Below, one piece after another: positions 48,378 through 57,554 of a DNA stretch of 64,000 bases. The notes under the pieces are model-generated. The model was not told the DNA's origin, searched no databases, and saw only the letters and a list, made by a program, of their open reading frames with translations. Each line of letters begins with the position of its first letter. Positions within the stretch are counted from its first letter, which is position 1. The stretch spans positions 1,612,001 to 1,676,000 of the forward strand of contig NZ_JADPQG010000001.1 in assembly GCF_015687175.1 (NCBI RefSeq), given 5' to 3'. The position numbers and the translations under genes are program-made. Source of the stretch: Reinekea sp. G2M2-21. Lineage in GTDB: Bacteria; Pseudomonadota; Gammaproteobacteria; Pseudomonadales; Natronospirillaceae.

Positions 48378-49147
48378 CTCAGCAGTTAAAAAGTCGCATA
48401 GACGCACTACCCGAACAGAGTTTGCGCGATAAAGTCATTCTCATTACCGGCGCTTCCGATGGCATCGGAAAAGCGGCCGCACTGGATTTTGCTGCCCAGG
48501 GTGCGCACCTGATTTTAATCGGTCGTAGCCAGGAAAAACTTGAAGCCGTTTACGACGAAATAGAACGCAGCTCCGACACCCGCCCCATCATTTTTCCTTA
48601 CGATCTGAACACACTGTCATTGGAGGTTGCTCGCGAAATGGCTTACGCCATCGAACAGGAATATGGCCGACTCGACGGCGTTCTGTTTAACGCGTCTATA
48701 CTGGGCAGCAAAATGTCGATTGCCCAATACCCAGAACAGGAATGGATGGACGTAATGAACGTCAATCTCAACAGCAGTTTCTACCTGACCCGGGCGCTGC
48801 TGCCGCTGTTAGAGGCCAGCGAACACGGCAGAATTTTATTCACGTCATCCAGCGTCGGCCGCAAAGGTCGTGCCTACTGGGGCGCTTATGCTGTTTCAAA
48901 ATTTGCCACCGAAGGTTTAATGCAAACTTTAGCAGATGAGCTCGGCAACACCACGAACATCCGCACCTTTGCCGTTAATCCGGGCGGCACCCGCACCAAC
49001 ATGCGTACCAGTGCCTACCCGGGTGAAAACCCTGCAGATGTACCGGAACCGAGCATACACATGCCACTGTATCGTTTTCTGATGTCCTCTCAAAGCGCCG
49101 ACCTGAATGGAAACTCATTCGACGCAAAGGACTTTAGCGCCAGCTAA
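48374..49147 (+). CDS. yciK: YciK family short-chain oxidoreductase
   Basis: NAD(P)-binding SDR of 257 residues. The cofactor motif TGASDGIG is at about 25-32 and the catalytic Tyr/Lys lie in YWGAYAVSKFA, preceded by a Ser in SSSVGRKG. The sequence VILITGASDGIGKAAALDFA matches YciK, whose substrate is unknown. Its ATG overlaps the ubiG stop (ATGA). In Pseudomonas a HAD phosphatase gene (mupP) commonly lies between ubiG and yciK; it is absent here. Confidence 0.92.
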   Translation: MTQQLKSRIDALPEQSLRDKVILITGASDGIGKAAALDFAAQGAHLILIGRSQEKLEAVYDEIERSSDTRPIIFPYDLNTLSLEVAREMAYAIEQEYGRLDGVLFNASILGSKMSIAQYPEQEWMDVMNVNLNSSFYLTRALLPLLEASEHGRILFTSSSVGRKGRAYWGAYAVSKFATEGLMQTLADELGNTTNIRTFAVNPGGTRTNMRTSAYPGENPADVPEPSIHMPLYRFLMSSQSADLNGNSFDAKDFSAS

Positions 49148-49154
49148 CCGCCTC

Positions 49155-49192
49155 AAAATACCGACGCCACCCTCATTTTCGGCGTCGGTTTT
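49155..49192 (+). terminator. Terminator of the mtaD-ubiG-yciK region
   Basis: CCGACGCC and GGCGTCGG form an 8-bp GC-rich stem followed by TTTT, 13 bases after the yciK stop. Confidence 0.82.
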
Positions 49193-49345
49193 ATGGCGTA
49201 AATCCCCTTAAAAAGCGGCAAACTATCTCCGTATCTGAACGAAAATCACTAATTTTTTCGGTAAGCCATTGATATTAAAGAACTTTATCGTTCTGGCACA
49301 AAAATCGCTAATTGGACACCAAGACTCCAAAAGCGGTAATTCATC

Positions 49346-50305
49346 ATGGCAGGCAGCTTCAACCAGTTCAGTTTCGGCGGGCAAACCACCCAATCTAAGC
49401 CTACTATCGGCAACATTAGCCCGATAACGTTTGAAATGCTGTCTCCGGATCGCGTTAAAGATTTCCGCTTACAACTGTTCAGTCAGCTGCAGACGACATT
49501 GGATGTTGAACAATTGGTCTCAATATTTTTCCGACACTTAAAGCAATATCTGCCCATCTCAGGTGTCCAGTATGTCAATGGCGACAAAATGATTGATACT
49601 CAGATCGGACACATGGCAAAGCATCGCGCCCAATATCAACTGACGATGAAAAACGTCGAATATGGTGATATTTCATTTACCCGTGGCAAACGATTCAGTG
49701 AGAAAGAACTGACCTTCATAGAGTCGGTCATGGACGTTATTATTTTCCCCTTGCGCAATGCCATTAAATACCGGGATGCACTGGCAACGGCAATGATTGA
49801 CCCCCTAACCGGCATGAACAACCGGGGAGCCATGTCCATTACGCTGACCCGCGAAATTGAACGCGCCCGTCGTCATGACGATCAGAACGTCAGCATTATC
49901 ATGATTGATGTCGACCATTTTAAAATGATCAACGACCGCTACGGGCATCTTTCCGGGGACGATATTTTGCGCCAAATCGCGCATCTTATTCAGCAGTCCA
50001 TTCGTGGCAGCGATGCCTGTTTCCGGTACGGTGGTGAAGAATTCTTAATCTGCGTCAGCAACTCAAATCTTGCTTTAGCAAGGACCGTCGCCGAACGGGT
50101 TCGAGGCCTTATCTCTGAACAGGTTCGCCTGCCGGACCGAGCCAAGCCGGTTACTGCCAGTTTCGGCATTGCTCACTATAATGGAGAGTCCGACTGGCCA
50201 GATTTAGTCGCACGAGCAGACAAAGCTCTTTACGCGGCTAAGCAAAAAGGCCGTAATTGCGTTGTTTCTTCTATGGAAACTAACGTACCAGTCAACTCGC
50301 TTTAG
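49346..50305 (+). CDS. Diguanylate cyclase (GAF-like + GGDEF)
   Basis: Enzyme of 319 residues predicted to make cyclic di-GMP from two GTP. The C-terminal domain (about 150-310) starts DPLTGMNNRGAM and has the active-site motif GGEEF, with a product-inhibition site RGSD five residues before it. The N-terminal half (about 30-145) looks like a GAF-type sensory domain without membrane segments. The protein is cytoplasmic. It stands alone between yciK and nasT; a hairpin (50342-50370) lies after its stop but has no T-run. Confidence 0.91.
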   Translation: MAGSFNQFSFGGQTTQSKPTIGNISPITFEMLSPDRVKDFRLQLFSQLQTTLDVEQLVSIFFRHLKQYLPISGVQYVNGDKMIDTQIGHMAKHRAQYQLTMKNVEYGDISFTRGKRFSEKELTFIESVMDVIIFPLRNAIKYRDALATAMIDPLTGMNNRGAMSITLTREIERARRHDDQNVSIIMIDVDHFKMINDRYGHLSGDDILRQIAHLIQQSIRGSDACFRYGGEEFLICVSNSNLALARTVAERVRGLISEQVRLPDRAKPVTASFGIAHYNGESDWPDLVARADKALYAAKQKGRNCVVSSMETNVPVNSL

Positions 50306-50420
50306 AACGTCGCTGCTCTCTGCTTGAACAGGGATCAAAATACACGAATATCGCAACGCAATATTCGTGTGCTGACCTGCCCTACCGTTGCTCGCATTAT
50401 ATACCTCTTTAGAGCTACAT

Positions 50421-50435
50421 CGCACCAATCGTGCG
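50421..50435 (+). promoter_or_regulatory. Inverted repeat upstream of the nasT promoter
   Basis: CGCAC-CAATC-GTGCG is a perfect 5-bp dyad about 65-80 bases before the predicted transcription start, the usual distance for a sigma-54 activator. It resembles an NtrC site but the half-site spacing is shorter than consensus. Confidence 0.35.
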
Positions 50436-50475
50436 CATTTGCCCACGATTTATAGCCGCTACTGGCGTCCACAAC

Positions 50476-50492
50476 AGGCACGCTGCTTGCTA
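50476..50492 (+). promoter_or_regulatory. Sigma-54 promoter of nasTS
   Basis: AGGCACGCTGCTTGCTA matches the RpoN consensus GGCAC-N5-TTGC exactly, with GG and GC 12 bases apart. Start of transcription is predicted near 50502, about 38 bases before the nasT ATG. This implies control by an enhancer-binding protein, probably NtrC. Confidence 0.75.
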
Positions 50493-50539
50493 AATCATAG
50501 ACAACCCTCTTTCATTACAGCGATGACACAAACCCATCC

Positions 50540-51103
50540 ATGAATATCCTAATAATTGACCAGGTTGCCAAGCGCGCAGAACCATTAGAGCAGGCGCTCA
50601 GGGATTTAGGCCATGAAGTTCTGGTGCGTCCACCGGGAAAATACGCCATCTATAAAATGGTTGAATCGTTTCAGCCCGATGTGGTGATTGTCGATGCCGA
50701 CTCTCCAGATCGGGATACCCTGGAAGATGTTTCAATGACATCGGACCGTCTGCCACGCCCGATTATCTTCTTTGCAAACGATGAAGACGATGATGTGATC
50801 CGGCAATCGATTCAAGCCGGCGTCAGTGCCTACATAGTGGATGGACTGCAACCCAGCCGTGTAAAAACTTTACTGAATGTTGCTATATCCAGATTCGAAG
50901 AACACCAGCGTCTGAAAGGTGAACTGAAAAAAACGCGTGATGAATTGGCTGACCGGAAAATCATTGATAAAGCGAAAGGTTTGCTGATGAAACATAAACA
51001 ATGCGATGAAGACGCAGCCTTTTCCGCCATGCGTAAAATGGCAATGAACAAGAACGTACGGCTGTCCGAAATTGCACAGGACGTCATTGACCTATTTGGT
51101 TGA
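50540..51103 (+). CDS. nasT: ANTAR-domain regulator NasT
   Basis: Response-regulator-like antiterminator of 187 residues. The receiver-like domain (about 1-120) has VVIVDADSPDRD where the phosphorylation site would be. A coiled linker leads to a C-terminal ANTAR domain (about 130-187: DKAKGLLMKHKQCDEDAAFSAM) that binds RNA hairpins. In Azotobacter and Pseudomonas NasT promotes read-through of a leader terminator before nitrate-assimilation genes. It is followed after 27 bases by nasS, its partner. The nitrate reductase operon itself is not in the window. Confidence 0.9.
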   Translation: MNILIIDQVAKRAEPLEQALRDLGHEVLVRPPGKYAIYKMVESFQPDVVIVDADSPDRDTLEDVSMTSDRLPRPIIFFANDEDDDVIRQSIQAGVSAYIVDGLQPSRVKTLLNVAISRFEEHQRLKGELKKTRDELADRKIIDKAKGLLMKHKQCDEDAAFSAMRKMAMNKNVRLSEIAQDVIDLFG

Positions 51104-51130
51104 ACGAACCCTTAACGGAATTCTTTTTTT

Positions 51131-52225
51131 ATGTTCAATACACTACTCGCTACTAAGACCAACGTTAAAATCGGCTATGTCCCCTTATTGGATTGCGCAC
51201 CGCTGATTGTCGCTCAGGAAGCCGGTTTTTTCGCCGAACAGGGCGTCAATGTTCAGTTCAGTCGTGAAAATAATTGGGCGAGTATTCGGGACAAACTGTC
51301 TCTGGGGATGATCGACGCTGCCCACTTACTTGCACCGATGGTCATCGCCAGCCAAATCAAGCAGCCCAATAACGACCCCAACAAGGCCTTTACGACATCG
51401 CTTGCACTGGGTTACAACGGCAACGCCATAACCATTTCAAACAGCCTCGCAAAGCAACTAGATTTAGGCGAACAGGATTTACCCAAAGCGCTTTCTGGGT
51501 TGGCTGAATTTTGCTCACAATCTCAGCGAAAAATTGTTATTGGCACTGTACATCCTCATTCGATGCACACCTACCTCATTCATTTACTGCTCCATAAAGC
51601 GGGCATTCATCCGGACGCTGTCGAAATTAAAGTACTACCACCGGTACGCATGGTGGATGCAATGAAACAGCAGGACGTCGATATGTTTTGCGTTGGAGAA
51701 CCATGGAATACAGCAGCACAACTGGAACGGGCTGGTAAAATTTTATGTTATGGCAGTGAACTCTGGGAATTCTCGCCAGAAAAAGTACTTGGCGTAAACG
51801 CCAAATTTGCAAAAGACAAACCAGAAAGCCATCGAAAAATAGTCAAAGCGCTAATCAAAGCTTGCCAATGGCTTGAAGAACCAGACCATATGGCACAAGC
51901 GGCATTATGGATGGCGACCGAAAACTATTTGAACTGCTCTTCTGACTTGCTGATTCAGGCAATGATCAACCAATGGCACAGTCAGAGTCGTCGTCATTTG
52001 AAGCGCAAGATATTCTTCAGTCATCATGCGACGGCACCCTGGCCTGCACACGCTCAATGGATCGCTGAGACCATGCGAACGTTAAATAGCAGCATGAGCA
52101 GCGAGACCGAGAACCCTTTACTCAGTCAAGCTTATGACTGGCAAACCTATGCCAAGGTACTTGAAGAATTGGAACTTGAGATTCCGGAACCGTCGCGCCC
52201 ACCCGGTGATATTCCGGTGTTTTAA
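51131..52225 (+). CDS. nasS: Nitrate sensor NasS (NrtA/CmpA-like, cytoplasmic)
   Basis: Protein of 364 residues of the NrtA/CmpA nitrate-binding family but without a signal peptide, as expected for NasS, the cytoplasmic nitrate/nitrite sensor that sequesters NasT when ligand is absent. Family stretches include VKIGYVPLLDCAPLIVAQEAGFF-type start, DAAHLLAPMVIA and VGEPWNTAAQ. It directly follows nasT. No ABC transporter, nasA or nirBD follows; the next gene is convergent. Sensor role is inferred from lack of signal peptide and pairing with nasT. Confidence 0.88.
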   Translation: MFNTLLATKTNVKIGYVPLLDCAPLIVAQEAGFFAEQGVNVQFSRENNWASIRDKLSLGMIDAAHLLAPMVIASQIKQPNNDPNKAFTTSLALGYNGNAITISNSLAKQLDLGEQDLPKALSGLAEFCSQSQRKIVIGTVHPHSMHTYLIHLLLHKAGIHPDAVEIKVLPPVRMVDAMKQQDVDMFCVGEPWNTAAQLERAGKILCYGSELWEFSPEKVLGVNAKFAKDKPESHRKIVKALIKACQWLEEPDHMAQAALWMATENYLNCSSDLLIQAMINQWHSQSRRHLKRKIFFSHHATAPWPAHAQWIAETMRTLNSSMSSETENPLLSQAYDWQTYAKVLEELELEIPEPSRPPGDIPVF

Positions 52226-52376
52226 TAATGCGGCGCGGTGAAATGAGGATGAACCCATGCCGATTCGACGTAAATCACGGTGCAAATAGAAGAGATTCTA
52301 ACGTGCACCACTCATTAACGAATCGCATGCAATGCCGGTAGCCCGAGTATGCAACTGACTCTCATGGAGTCAGTTG

Positions 52377-54137
52377 TCATTCATTGGCGAGCCAAACCGA
52401 CTGATAGGGTTGCAAGGTAATTTCACCAACGATATCGGGCATGACTGCACCGCTGATCAAATCCCGCCATTGGTAAGTTTCAATCAAGTTTATTTCACTT
52501 AAGGAAATGATCGTCGGCTCGACCGACACATTGTTGATACAGAAAATACTTTGCTTTCGATCCAGCGACTGTCGCCAGATTCCGAAAACATTTGTGCCCA
52601 GTTGCAGGGTAAATTGCGTTGCATTCGGGTGAAAAGCTTTCTGCCGTTTGCGAATTTTAATTAATGAGATAAGACGCTGGTAAACCTTGGCATGGGGCGA
52701 CGAGTCATCCGCTAAAGTCGCCATCAGCTCGCTGTAGTCCCAGCGATGTCGATTGATGTGACGATTGTGCTGAGTGTGTTCAAGCCGCTCATAATCATTT
52801 CGAGTCCCCAGCATGCTGTGAATATAAATACCGGGAATACCTTCCAACGCTAACATAATGGCATGTGCGCAAATAAACCGTTCAAAACCCCACTTGTCGG
52901 GCCCATTATGCGTCCCCTGCAAGGCATCGAACAACGCTATATTAATTTCATAGGGTTTAGTGGAACCATCATCCAAGGTACGCAGTGACACTCGCCCACC
53001 AAAACTCAGCATGGTACTGATCAGGCGATTCAACTCAACCTCACTGAGCAGCCCCTCAGCCGGACGCAAACCGATACCATCATGTGAAGCAATAAAATTA
53101 AAATAGGCTGTGCCGTCCTGGCTCGGTGGCATACTCATCAGCCATTGTTTCAGGTAAGTACAATCCCCGCTAATGAGTGTGTTTACCAATAATGGGGGCA
53201 ACGAAAAATTGTAAATGCAATGTGCTTCGTTGGCGTTCCCAAAGTAGGTGAGATTCTCCTGATTTGGAATATTGGTTTCCGTAATGATGACCGCATCGGA
53301 ACAGGCGTGTTCAATTAACAGACGCAACAATCGTATGACTTCATGAGTCTGTGGCAGGTTAATACAATTAGTACCGACCTCCTTCCATAGAAATGCTACC
53401 GCATCCAGCCGGAAAATCTTTACCCCTTCGTCGAGATACTGACGAACAATCCTCACAAACTCAAACAGCACATCTGGGTTGCCAAAATCAAAATCGACCT
53501 GATCATGCGAAAAAGTACACCAAACGTATTCCGTGCCATTAACCGTCTCGGTTTCCCGTAACAGCGGCGACGTTCTGGGTCGAACGACTTTTCCATAATC
53601 CTGCTGAATGTCTCCGGTTTTAAAGTAATGGCAACCGGGTTCTTCACCTTTAATGAACTGATCAAACCAGAGGCTCCGACTGGAGCAATGATTAATCACC
53701 AGATCTGACATCAGCCGAAAATTAGCAGCAATCGCATTGATGTCGGACCAATCGCCCAACGATTCGTTTACGACAGAGTAATTGATTACCGCAAAACCAT
53801 CGTCAGAACTGTAAGGATAAAACGGTAGTATGTGAACGGATTTAAAGGCTTCCTTTATCGGACCTTCGAGAAACTCCGCCAGAGTTTTCAACGGTGGTTC
53901 GAGCACCCGATACCCATCTTTCTTTTCGATACTGTCACCATAGGTGATGAGAATTGCATCCTGTTCGCTCCAATGGTTCGAGTGTGGTATCGGGCTGACT
54001 TCTACGGCGTTCAATCGCATCAGAGAAACCAAATTCTCAGCGATATCCGGATAATTCTGCGCCAGCGGTATACCGTCATAGATCACCGCTAATTGATGCT
54101 CAACGGTACTTATCAATTTACTCAGCGTGTCATTCAT
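52377..54137 (-). CDS. GH13_18 glycoside phosphorylase, probably glucosylglycerate phosphorylase
   Basis: Sucrose-phosphorylase-like GH13 enzyme of 586 residues. The catalytic nucleophile is in [12 protein letters not shown], the acid/base Glu in ITETN and the third Asp in [12 protein letters not shown]13_18 includes sucrose, sucrose-6-phosphate, glucosylglycerol and glucosylglycerate phosphorylases. Its place behind the glucosylglycerate synthesis genes and a glycerate kinase makes glucosylglycerate (giving glucose-1-phosphate and D-glycerate) the most likely substrate. The ATG at 54137 is chosen; the open frame extends into the preceding gene. It ends at a 10-bp hairpin (52352-52376) without a T-run. 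Confidence 0.85.
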   Translation of the reverse strand: MNDTLSKLISTVEHQLAVIYDGIPLAQNYPDIAENLVSLMRLNAVEVSPIPHSNHWSEQDAILITYGDSIEKKDGYRVLEPPLKTLAEFLEGPIKEAFKSVHILPFYPYSSDDGFAVINYSVVNESLGDWSDINAIAANFRLMSDLVINHCSSRSLWFDQFIKGEEPGCHYFKTGDIQQDYGKVVRPRTSPLLRETETVNGTEYVWCTFSHDQVDFDFGNPDVLFEFVRIVRQYLDEGVKIFRLDAVAFLWKEVGTNCINLPQTHEVIRLLRLLIEHACSDAVIITETNIPNQENLTYFGNANEAHCIYNFSLPPLLVNTLISGDCTYLKQWLMSMPPSQDGTAYFNFIASHDGIGLRPAEGLLSEVELNRLISTMLSFGGRVSLRTLDDGSTKPYEINIALFDALQGTHNGPDKWGFERFICAHAIMLALEGIPGIYIHSMLGTRNDYERLEHTQHNRHINRHRWDYSELMATLADDSSPHAKVYQRLISLIKIRKRQKAFHPNATQFTLQLGTNVFGIWRQSLDRKQSIFCINNVSVEPTIISLSEINLIETYQWRDLISGAVMPDIVGEITLQPYQSVWLANE

Positions 54138-54150
54138 AACCACTCTGCCT

Positions 54151-55380
54151 TTAGGCTTGTTGTAGAAATTCTTCGCGATCCGCCTCAACGGCTTCAATCA
54201 GTCGGTCAAATACATTTGGCATGGCACTGACCACCCGATTCCAACTGGGAATGAACGGTCGTTCCATAGGTGCATCCAGGAACCGCTGCCCCGCTGTCAT
54301 GATGTTCTGCGCAAACATCTCAACCGCTTTTTCTTCCTGATGAATATCCAATTTAAGCCCATTCATAATGGCATCGTTGTGGCAGGTCTCGACAAAATCC
54401 AATGCAATCCGATAATAGGTTGCCTTCAGTGAGCGGAACGTCTCGGTATTAAACGTCTGCCCATTGGTTGCCAACTTGCGGAACATGGCCTTGGTAATAT
54501 CGATGGACATTTTCGACAGACCGGCGTTGGCGTCTTCCAGACTTAAGTCCTGATGTTTGTGATCGTACACGCGGGCGATATCAACTTGACACAAGCGGTT
54601 GTTAGCATAATTACGGTACATTTCTGATAGTACGCCTATTTCCAAACCCCAATCCGATGGAATGCGAATGTCATTGAGCACGTCTCGCCGGAAGGAAAAT
54701 TCGCCCGCCAAGGGATAACGGAAGCTATCCATAAATTCCAGATATTCATTGGGACCCACAACGCGTTTGAACGCACGGATAAGCGGCGTGACTAACAGAC
54801 GAGAAACCCGGCCATTGATTTTCCCGTCGGCCACGCGTGCGTAAAAACCTTTACAGAATTCGTAATTAAACTGAGGGTGCGCGACTGGAAACAGTAACCG
54901 GGCTAACAATGCACGGTCATAAGTCACAATATCGCAATCGTGCAACGCAATGGACTCCGCGCGACCTGTTGCCAACATATAGCCCATGCAATACCAAACA
55001 TTTCGTCCTTTACCTAACTCTTTAGGCGCGACCTCCAACGCTTGTAATTCTGCATCCAGTGCCTGCAACCTTGGACCGTCATTCCATAAAACCCGATGAT
55101 GCTGAGGCAAATCGGAAAAGAAACGCATGGCGTGATGGTATTGATCTTTGTCTGCCCTATCCAAACCAATCACAATTTCTGACAGGTAGGGAACTTCCTT
55201 CAGGTTCTTAATAATATTTGGCAGTGCGTCGCCTTCGAGCTCAGAAAAAAGTGACGGCAATATCAAGCCCAGGGGTCGAAAACGTGAAAAATGCAATAGA
55301 TCGTATTCCATCTCTTCAATGGAACGTTCGGACAAGTTGTGTAAAGTGGTTATGATGCCGTTCTGATGAAAATCTGCCAT
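54151..55380 (-). CDS. gpgS: Glucosyl-3-phosphoglycerate synthase (GT81)
   Basis: Glycosyltransferase of 409 residues that joins NDP-glucose to 3-phosphoglycerate, the first step of glucosylglycerate synthesis. The nucleotide-sugar/metal motif is in [13 protein letters not shown], and [22 protein letters not shown] and [14 protein letters not shown] are typical GpgS segments. Starting at the ATG at 55380 (MADFHQNG) removes an upstream open stretch that belongs to the phosphatase gene. It sits 31 bases after the phosphatase gene and 13 bases before the phosphorylase gene. Confidence 0.93.
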   Translation of the reverse strand: MADFHQNGIITTLHNLSERSIEEMEYDLLHFSRFRPLGLILPSLFSELEGDALPNIIKNLKEVPYLSEIVIGLDRADKDQYHHAMRFFSDLPQHHRVLWNDGPRLQALDAELQALEVAPKELGKGRNVWYCMGYMLATGRAESIALHDCDIVTYDRALLARLLFPVAHPQFNYEFCKGFYARVADGKINGRVSRLLVTPLIRAFKRVVGPNEYLEFMDSFRYPLAGEFSFRRDVLNDIRIPSDWGLEIGVLSEMYRNYANNRLCQVDIARVYDHKHQDLSLEDANAGLSKMSIDITKAMFRKLATNGQTFNTETFRSLKATYYRIALDFVETCHNDAIMNGLKLDIHQEEKAVEMFAQNIMTAGQRFLDAPMERPFIPSWNRVVSAMPNVFDRLIEAVEADREEFLQQA

Positions 55381-55411
55381 AGTACCAAGCCTCTCTGTCT
55401 TTATTATCGGG

Positions 55412-56218
55412 TTACAGCAATGCGAAAATTGCTTCGTTCCAACCTGCTGGTCCCTCCTGTTGTGTGCGATATAAACGCTCGTGATGGAAATCGGGAAAAT
55501 GATGCGTCGGTGACTTAACCTGCACCGGAATATCAGCGCAAGCAAGCATGGCCAGATCGTTTTCACCATCCCCCAGCGCAATCGAGGTTGGCTTTGAACC
55601 CCTGCTTTGCTCATACTGCCGTTGCGTCCAGCTTACCGCCTTCCCTTTATCAGCCCCACTTAACAAATGAACAAAACGACCACCTCGCACCACATCCACG
55701 TTGACATGGGCACAAAGCAGCTCTAACTGTTTAAACTGGGATTCACTGCCATACCAATACAATGGGTCTGAGTATTCACGACGACAGGCCTTGCCGGCCT
55801 GTTCATGATCTAAGCCAGTCAATTCAACAATCTCATCTACCGTGAGTTGGCTGAACGACTTAAAGGCGTCGACCACACTCACCTGAAGTTCTTCGATGAG
55901 TGAGGTCCAATAAACGATATCCGGCGAAAACGACTTGACCCAATACTGGCCTTGTTTTTTTAAGCCTGCTTTATCAAAGCTTTGAAAGACATCGCTGTCC
56001 GGAATAAACACCGCAGCACCGTTTTCGACGATGAAAGGCGACGTGAGTGATAACCGCTGACGTAATGGTTCAATTTCCGCCCTGGTTTTCGAACTGACCG
56101 GGATAATGGGTATCTCCCTGTGCAACAACGCATCTATTGCCGCTTGAGCCTGTTCACAGCTGTAGTCGTAGTGATCTAACAGAGTACCGTCGAGGTCGGT
56201 ATACACAACGTATTTCAT
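55412..56218 (-). CDS. Mannosyl/glucosyl-3-phosphoglycerate phosphatase (HAD)
   Basis: HAD-IIB phosphatase of 268 residues of the MPGP/YedP family. Motif I is TDLDGTLLDH (nucleophile Asp8), motif II is PVSSKTRAEIE, the family-specific IVENGAAVFIP follows, and motif IV is GDGENDLAML. In this operon it should dephosphorylate glucosyl-3-phosphoglycerate to glucosylglycerate; characterised relatives accept both the mannosyl and glucosyl substrate. It starts 2 bases after the glycerate kinase stop, with AGGAG inside the end of that gene, so the two are coupled. Confidence 0.92.
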   Translation of the reverse strand: MKYVVYTDLDGTLLDHYDYSCEQAQAAIDALLHREIPIIPVSSKTRAEIEPLRQRLSLTSPFIVENGAAVFIPDSDVFQSFDKAGLKKQGQYWVKSFSPDIVYWTSLIEELQVSVVDAFKSFSQLTVDEIVELTGLDHEQAGKACRREYSDPLYWYGSESQFKQLELLCAHVNVDVVRGGRFVHLLSGADKGKAVSWTQRQYEQSRGSKPTSIALGDGENDLAMLACADIPVQVKSPTHHFPDFHHERLYRTQQEGPAGWNEAIFALL

Positions 56219-56220
56219 CC

Positions 56221-57120
56221 TTAACTTTCTCCTAGCGTTGCGGATTTAATTTGTCGCTGCGCATTGAGCGAAAACACATCGCTCGCCCGGGTCGGCAACT
56301 CTGCTAAAGAATGTTCAGTAATGCGCTGATAATGCTGAATAAACCGCGAAATTTGTTCGGCATCCATAACGCCCGAGAGATCACCCTGCTCCATTTCCAC
56401 TTTTTGTCGCAGTTTGGTTTCCTGTTCCATGCGCCAATTTTGCACCGCAAAAAAACCCGGCGCTTTTAACATAACTAACCGATCTAGTCTCTTAAAAATC
56501 GGTTGATAATCAACCGCTAGCCGCTCATTAACATAAGTTCGCCAAACTCGATCCCGATCTTCAAACTCTTCTAGAGCATTCACAGGTATCACCAAATCTT
56601 GCGGACATTGCGGACCAGAACCAACGCACCAACCTTCTAACAAAATGATCTCTGGCGCAGACCTCACTTGGGTCCAATGAGTTGATGGATAGCGATCATC
56701 CTGTGCTTTATTAAATCGGGGAACTGAAACGGGACCGTTGAAGTGAGACAAAGCCGTCAACGTATCGGCCAGAAACGCGGTGTCGTGAGTACCGGGAACA
56801 CCCCGTGTAATCAGCAGCGGATGGACAGATGTTGACAGCTCAAGTCTCTGCAGACGTGTCAGATAAAAGTCATCAATCGACATCCCCACGGCGGCGATAT
56901 CAAAATGATGTTCAAAGAGGAATAACAAAAACTCCGTTAACGTTGATTTTCCTGATCCCTGACAACCGTGAATCCCCACCAGAAGTGGTTGTTCTTGATC
57001 ACGAGACTGGTCTACTAACCGTTGGGCAAGCGGTTCAAAGCAGCTCAAAGCCGTTTCACGATAAGTCTCGGGAAGCCTCTGCTGCTGGATGAATTGATTA
57101 ACTTTATCTGTTACGGACAC
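56221..57120 (-). CDS. D-glycerate 3-kinase (GLYK/Tda10 type)
   Basis: P-loop kinase of 299 residues with Walker A GCQGSGKSTLTEF at about residues 50-62 and the family stretches SIDDFYLTRLQR, RGVPGTHD, PRFNKAQDDRYP and LEGWCVGS. This is the plant-type glycerate kinase group, which yields 3-phosphoglycerate. It is the first gene of the four-gene glucosylglycerate cluster and closes the loop by recycling D-glycerate. The start is a GTG at 57120 with GAGAG about 6 bases before it. Bacterial members are sometimes annotated only as kinase, so the substrate is assigned from family and context. Confidence 0.87.
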   Translation of the reverse strand: MSVTDKVNQFIQQQRLPETYRETALSCFEPLAQRLVDQSRDQEQPLLVGIHGCQGSGKSTLTEFLLFLFEHHFDIAAVGMSIDDFYLTRLQRLELSTSVHPLLITRGVPGTHDTAFLADTLTALSHFNGPVSVPRFNKAQDDRYPSTHWTQVRSAPEIILLEGWCVGSGPQCPQDLVIPVNALEEFEDRDRVWRTYVNERLAVDYQPIFKRLDRLVMLKAPGFFAVQNWRMEQETKLRQKVEMEQGDLSGVMDAEQISRFIQHYQRITEHSLAELPTRASDVFSLNAQRQIKSATLGES

Positions 57121-57273
57121 ATCCTGCTCTCATAAATAACCTATCTATGAGCATTGCACATTACGTACCAGATAAAAACCACGACTCCAGCCTCCAAACA
57201 GGGCAAAAGAGCCAGAAAAAACGCACCGAGCCACCTTAGCAGGTGCCATTTCGCACTATTTCAGGGCAAAAAA

Positions 57274-57453
57274 TCACTCTTCGCTAAGAATTTCACCCAG
57301 CTCTTCGAAATCAAAGCCCATTTCAGGGAAAGGCAAACAATTCCGACTGGTGACCGATGTTAGTTCGCGCTGGCAAATCGATTCCGATACTTGAAGAATC
57401 TCCTCGAAAGATCGTTCAGTGTTTGATTCAGATTTCACTTTGTTGTCTAACAT
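57274..57453 (-). CDS. Acidic small protein candidate, 59 residues
   Basis: ORF from the ATG at 57453 with GAGGG about 5 bases before it. It encodes 59 residues, beginning MLDNKVKSESNTERSFEE and ending FEELGEILSEE. It is soluble, strongly acidic, and has two Cys. The ATG overlaps the stop of the preceding small ORF (ATGTTAG), a classic coupling arrangement. I do not recognise it. It precedes the glycerate kinase by 153 bases and may share its transcript. A chance ORF cannot be excluded, but the ribosome site and overlap are in its favour. Confidence 0.5.
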   Translation of the reverse strand: MLDNKVKSESNTERSFEEILQVSESICQRELTSVTSRNCLPFPEMGFDFEELGEILSEE

Positions 57454-57554
57454 GACGCCCTCTGTTTTTTGTTTTTAATCCATATACAAAAAACAGATAC
57501 GCTAAGACCATACCAACTTACCCAAACCCAGTAATTACGGGCCTTTAACGCCAA
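57447..57554 (-). CDS. Candidate small membrane protein, 35 residues
   Basis: ORF from a TTG at 57554 (no better start; weak ribosome site) encoding 35 residues with one Trp/Tyr-rich hydrophobic segment (NYWVWVSWYGLSVSVFCIWI) followed by IKNKKQR, a positive-inside pattern of a single-pass membrane protein. It overlaps the preceding 27-residue ORF by 20 bases and the following ATG by 7 bases. It might instead be the second half of one protein frameshifted with the preceding ORF. Unrecognised; the cue is composition and packing, not homology. Confidence 0.35.
   Translation of the reverse strand: MALKARNYWVWVSWYGLSVSVFCIWIKNKKQRASC

Noticed and set aside
57145-57249. A fourth small ORF (34 residues, minus strand) before the glycerate kinase
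   Set aside because: ATG present, but no ribosome site and no overlap with its neighbours; likely chance.
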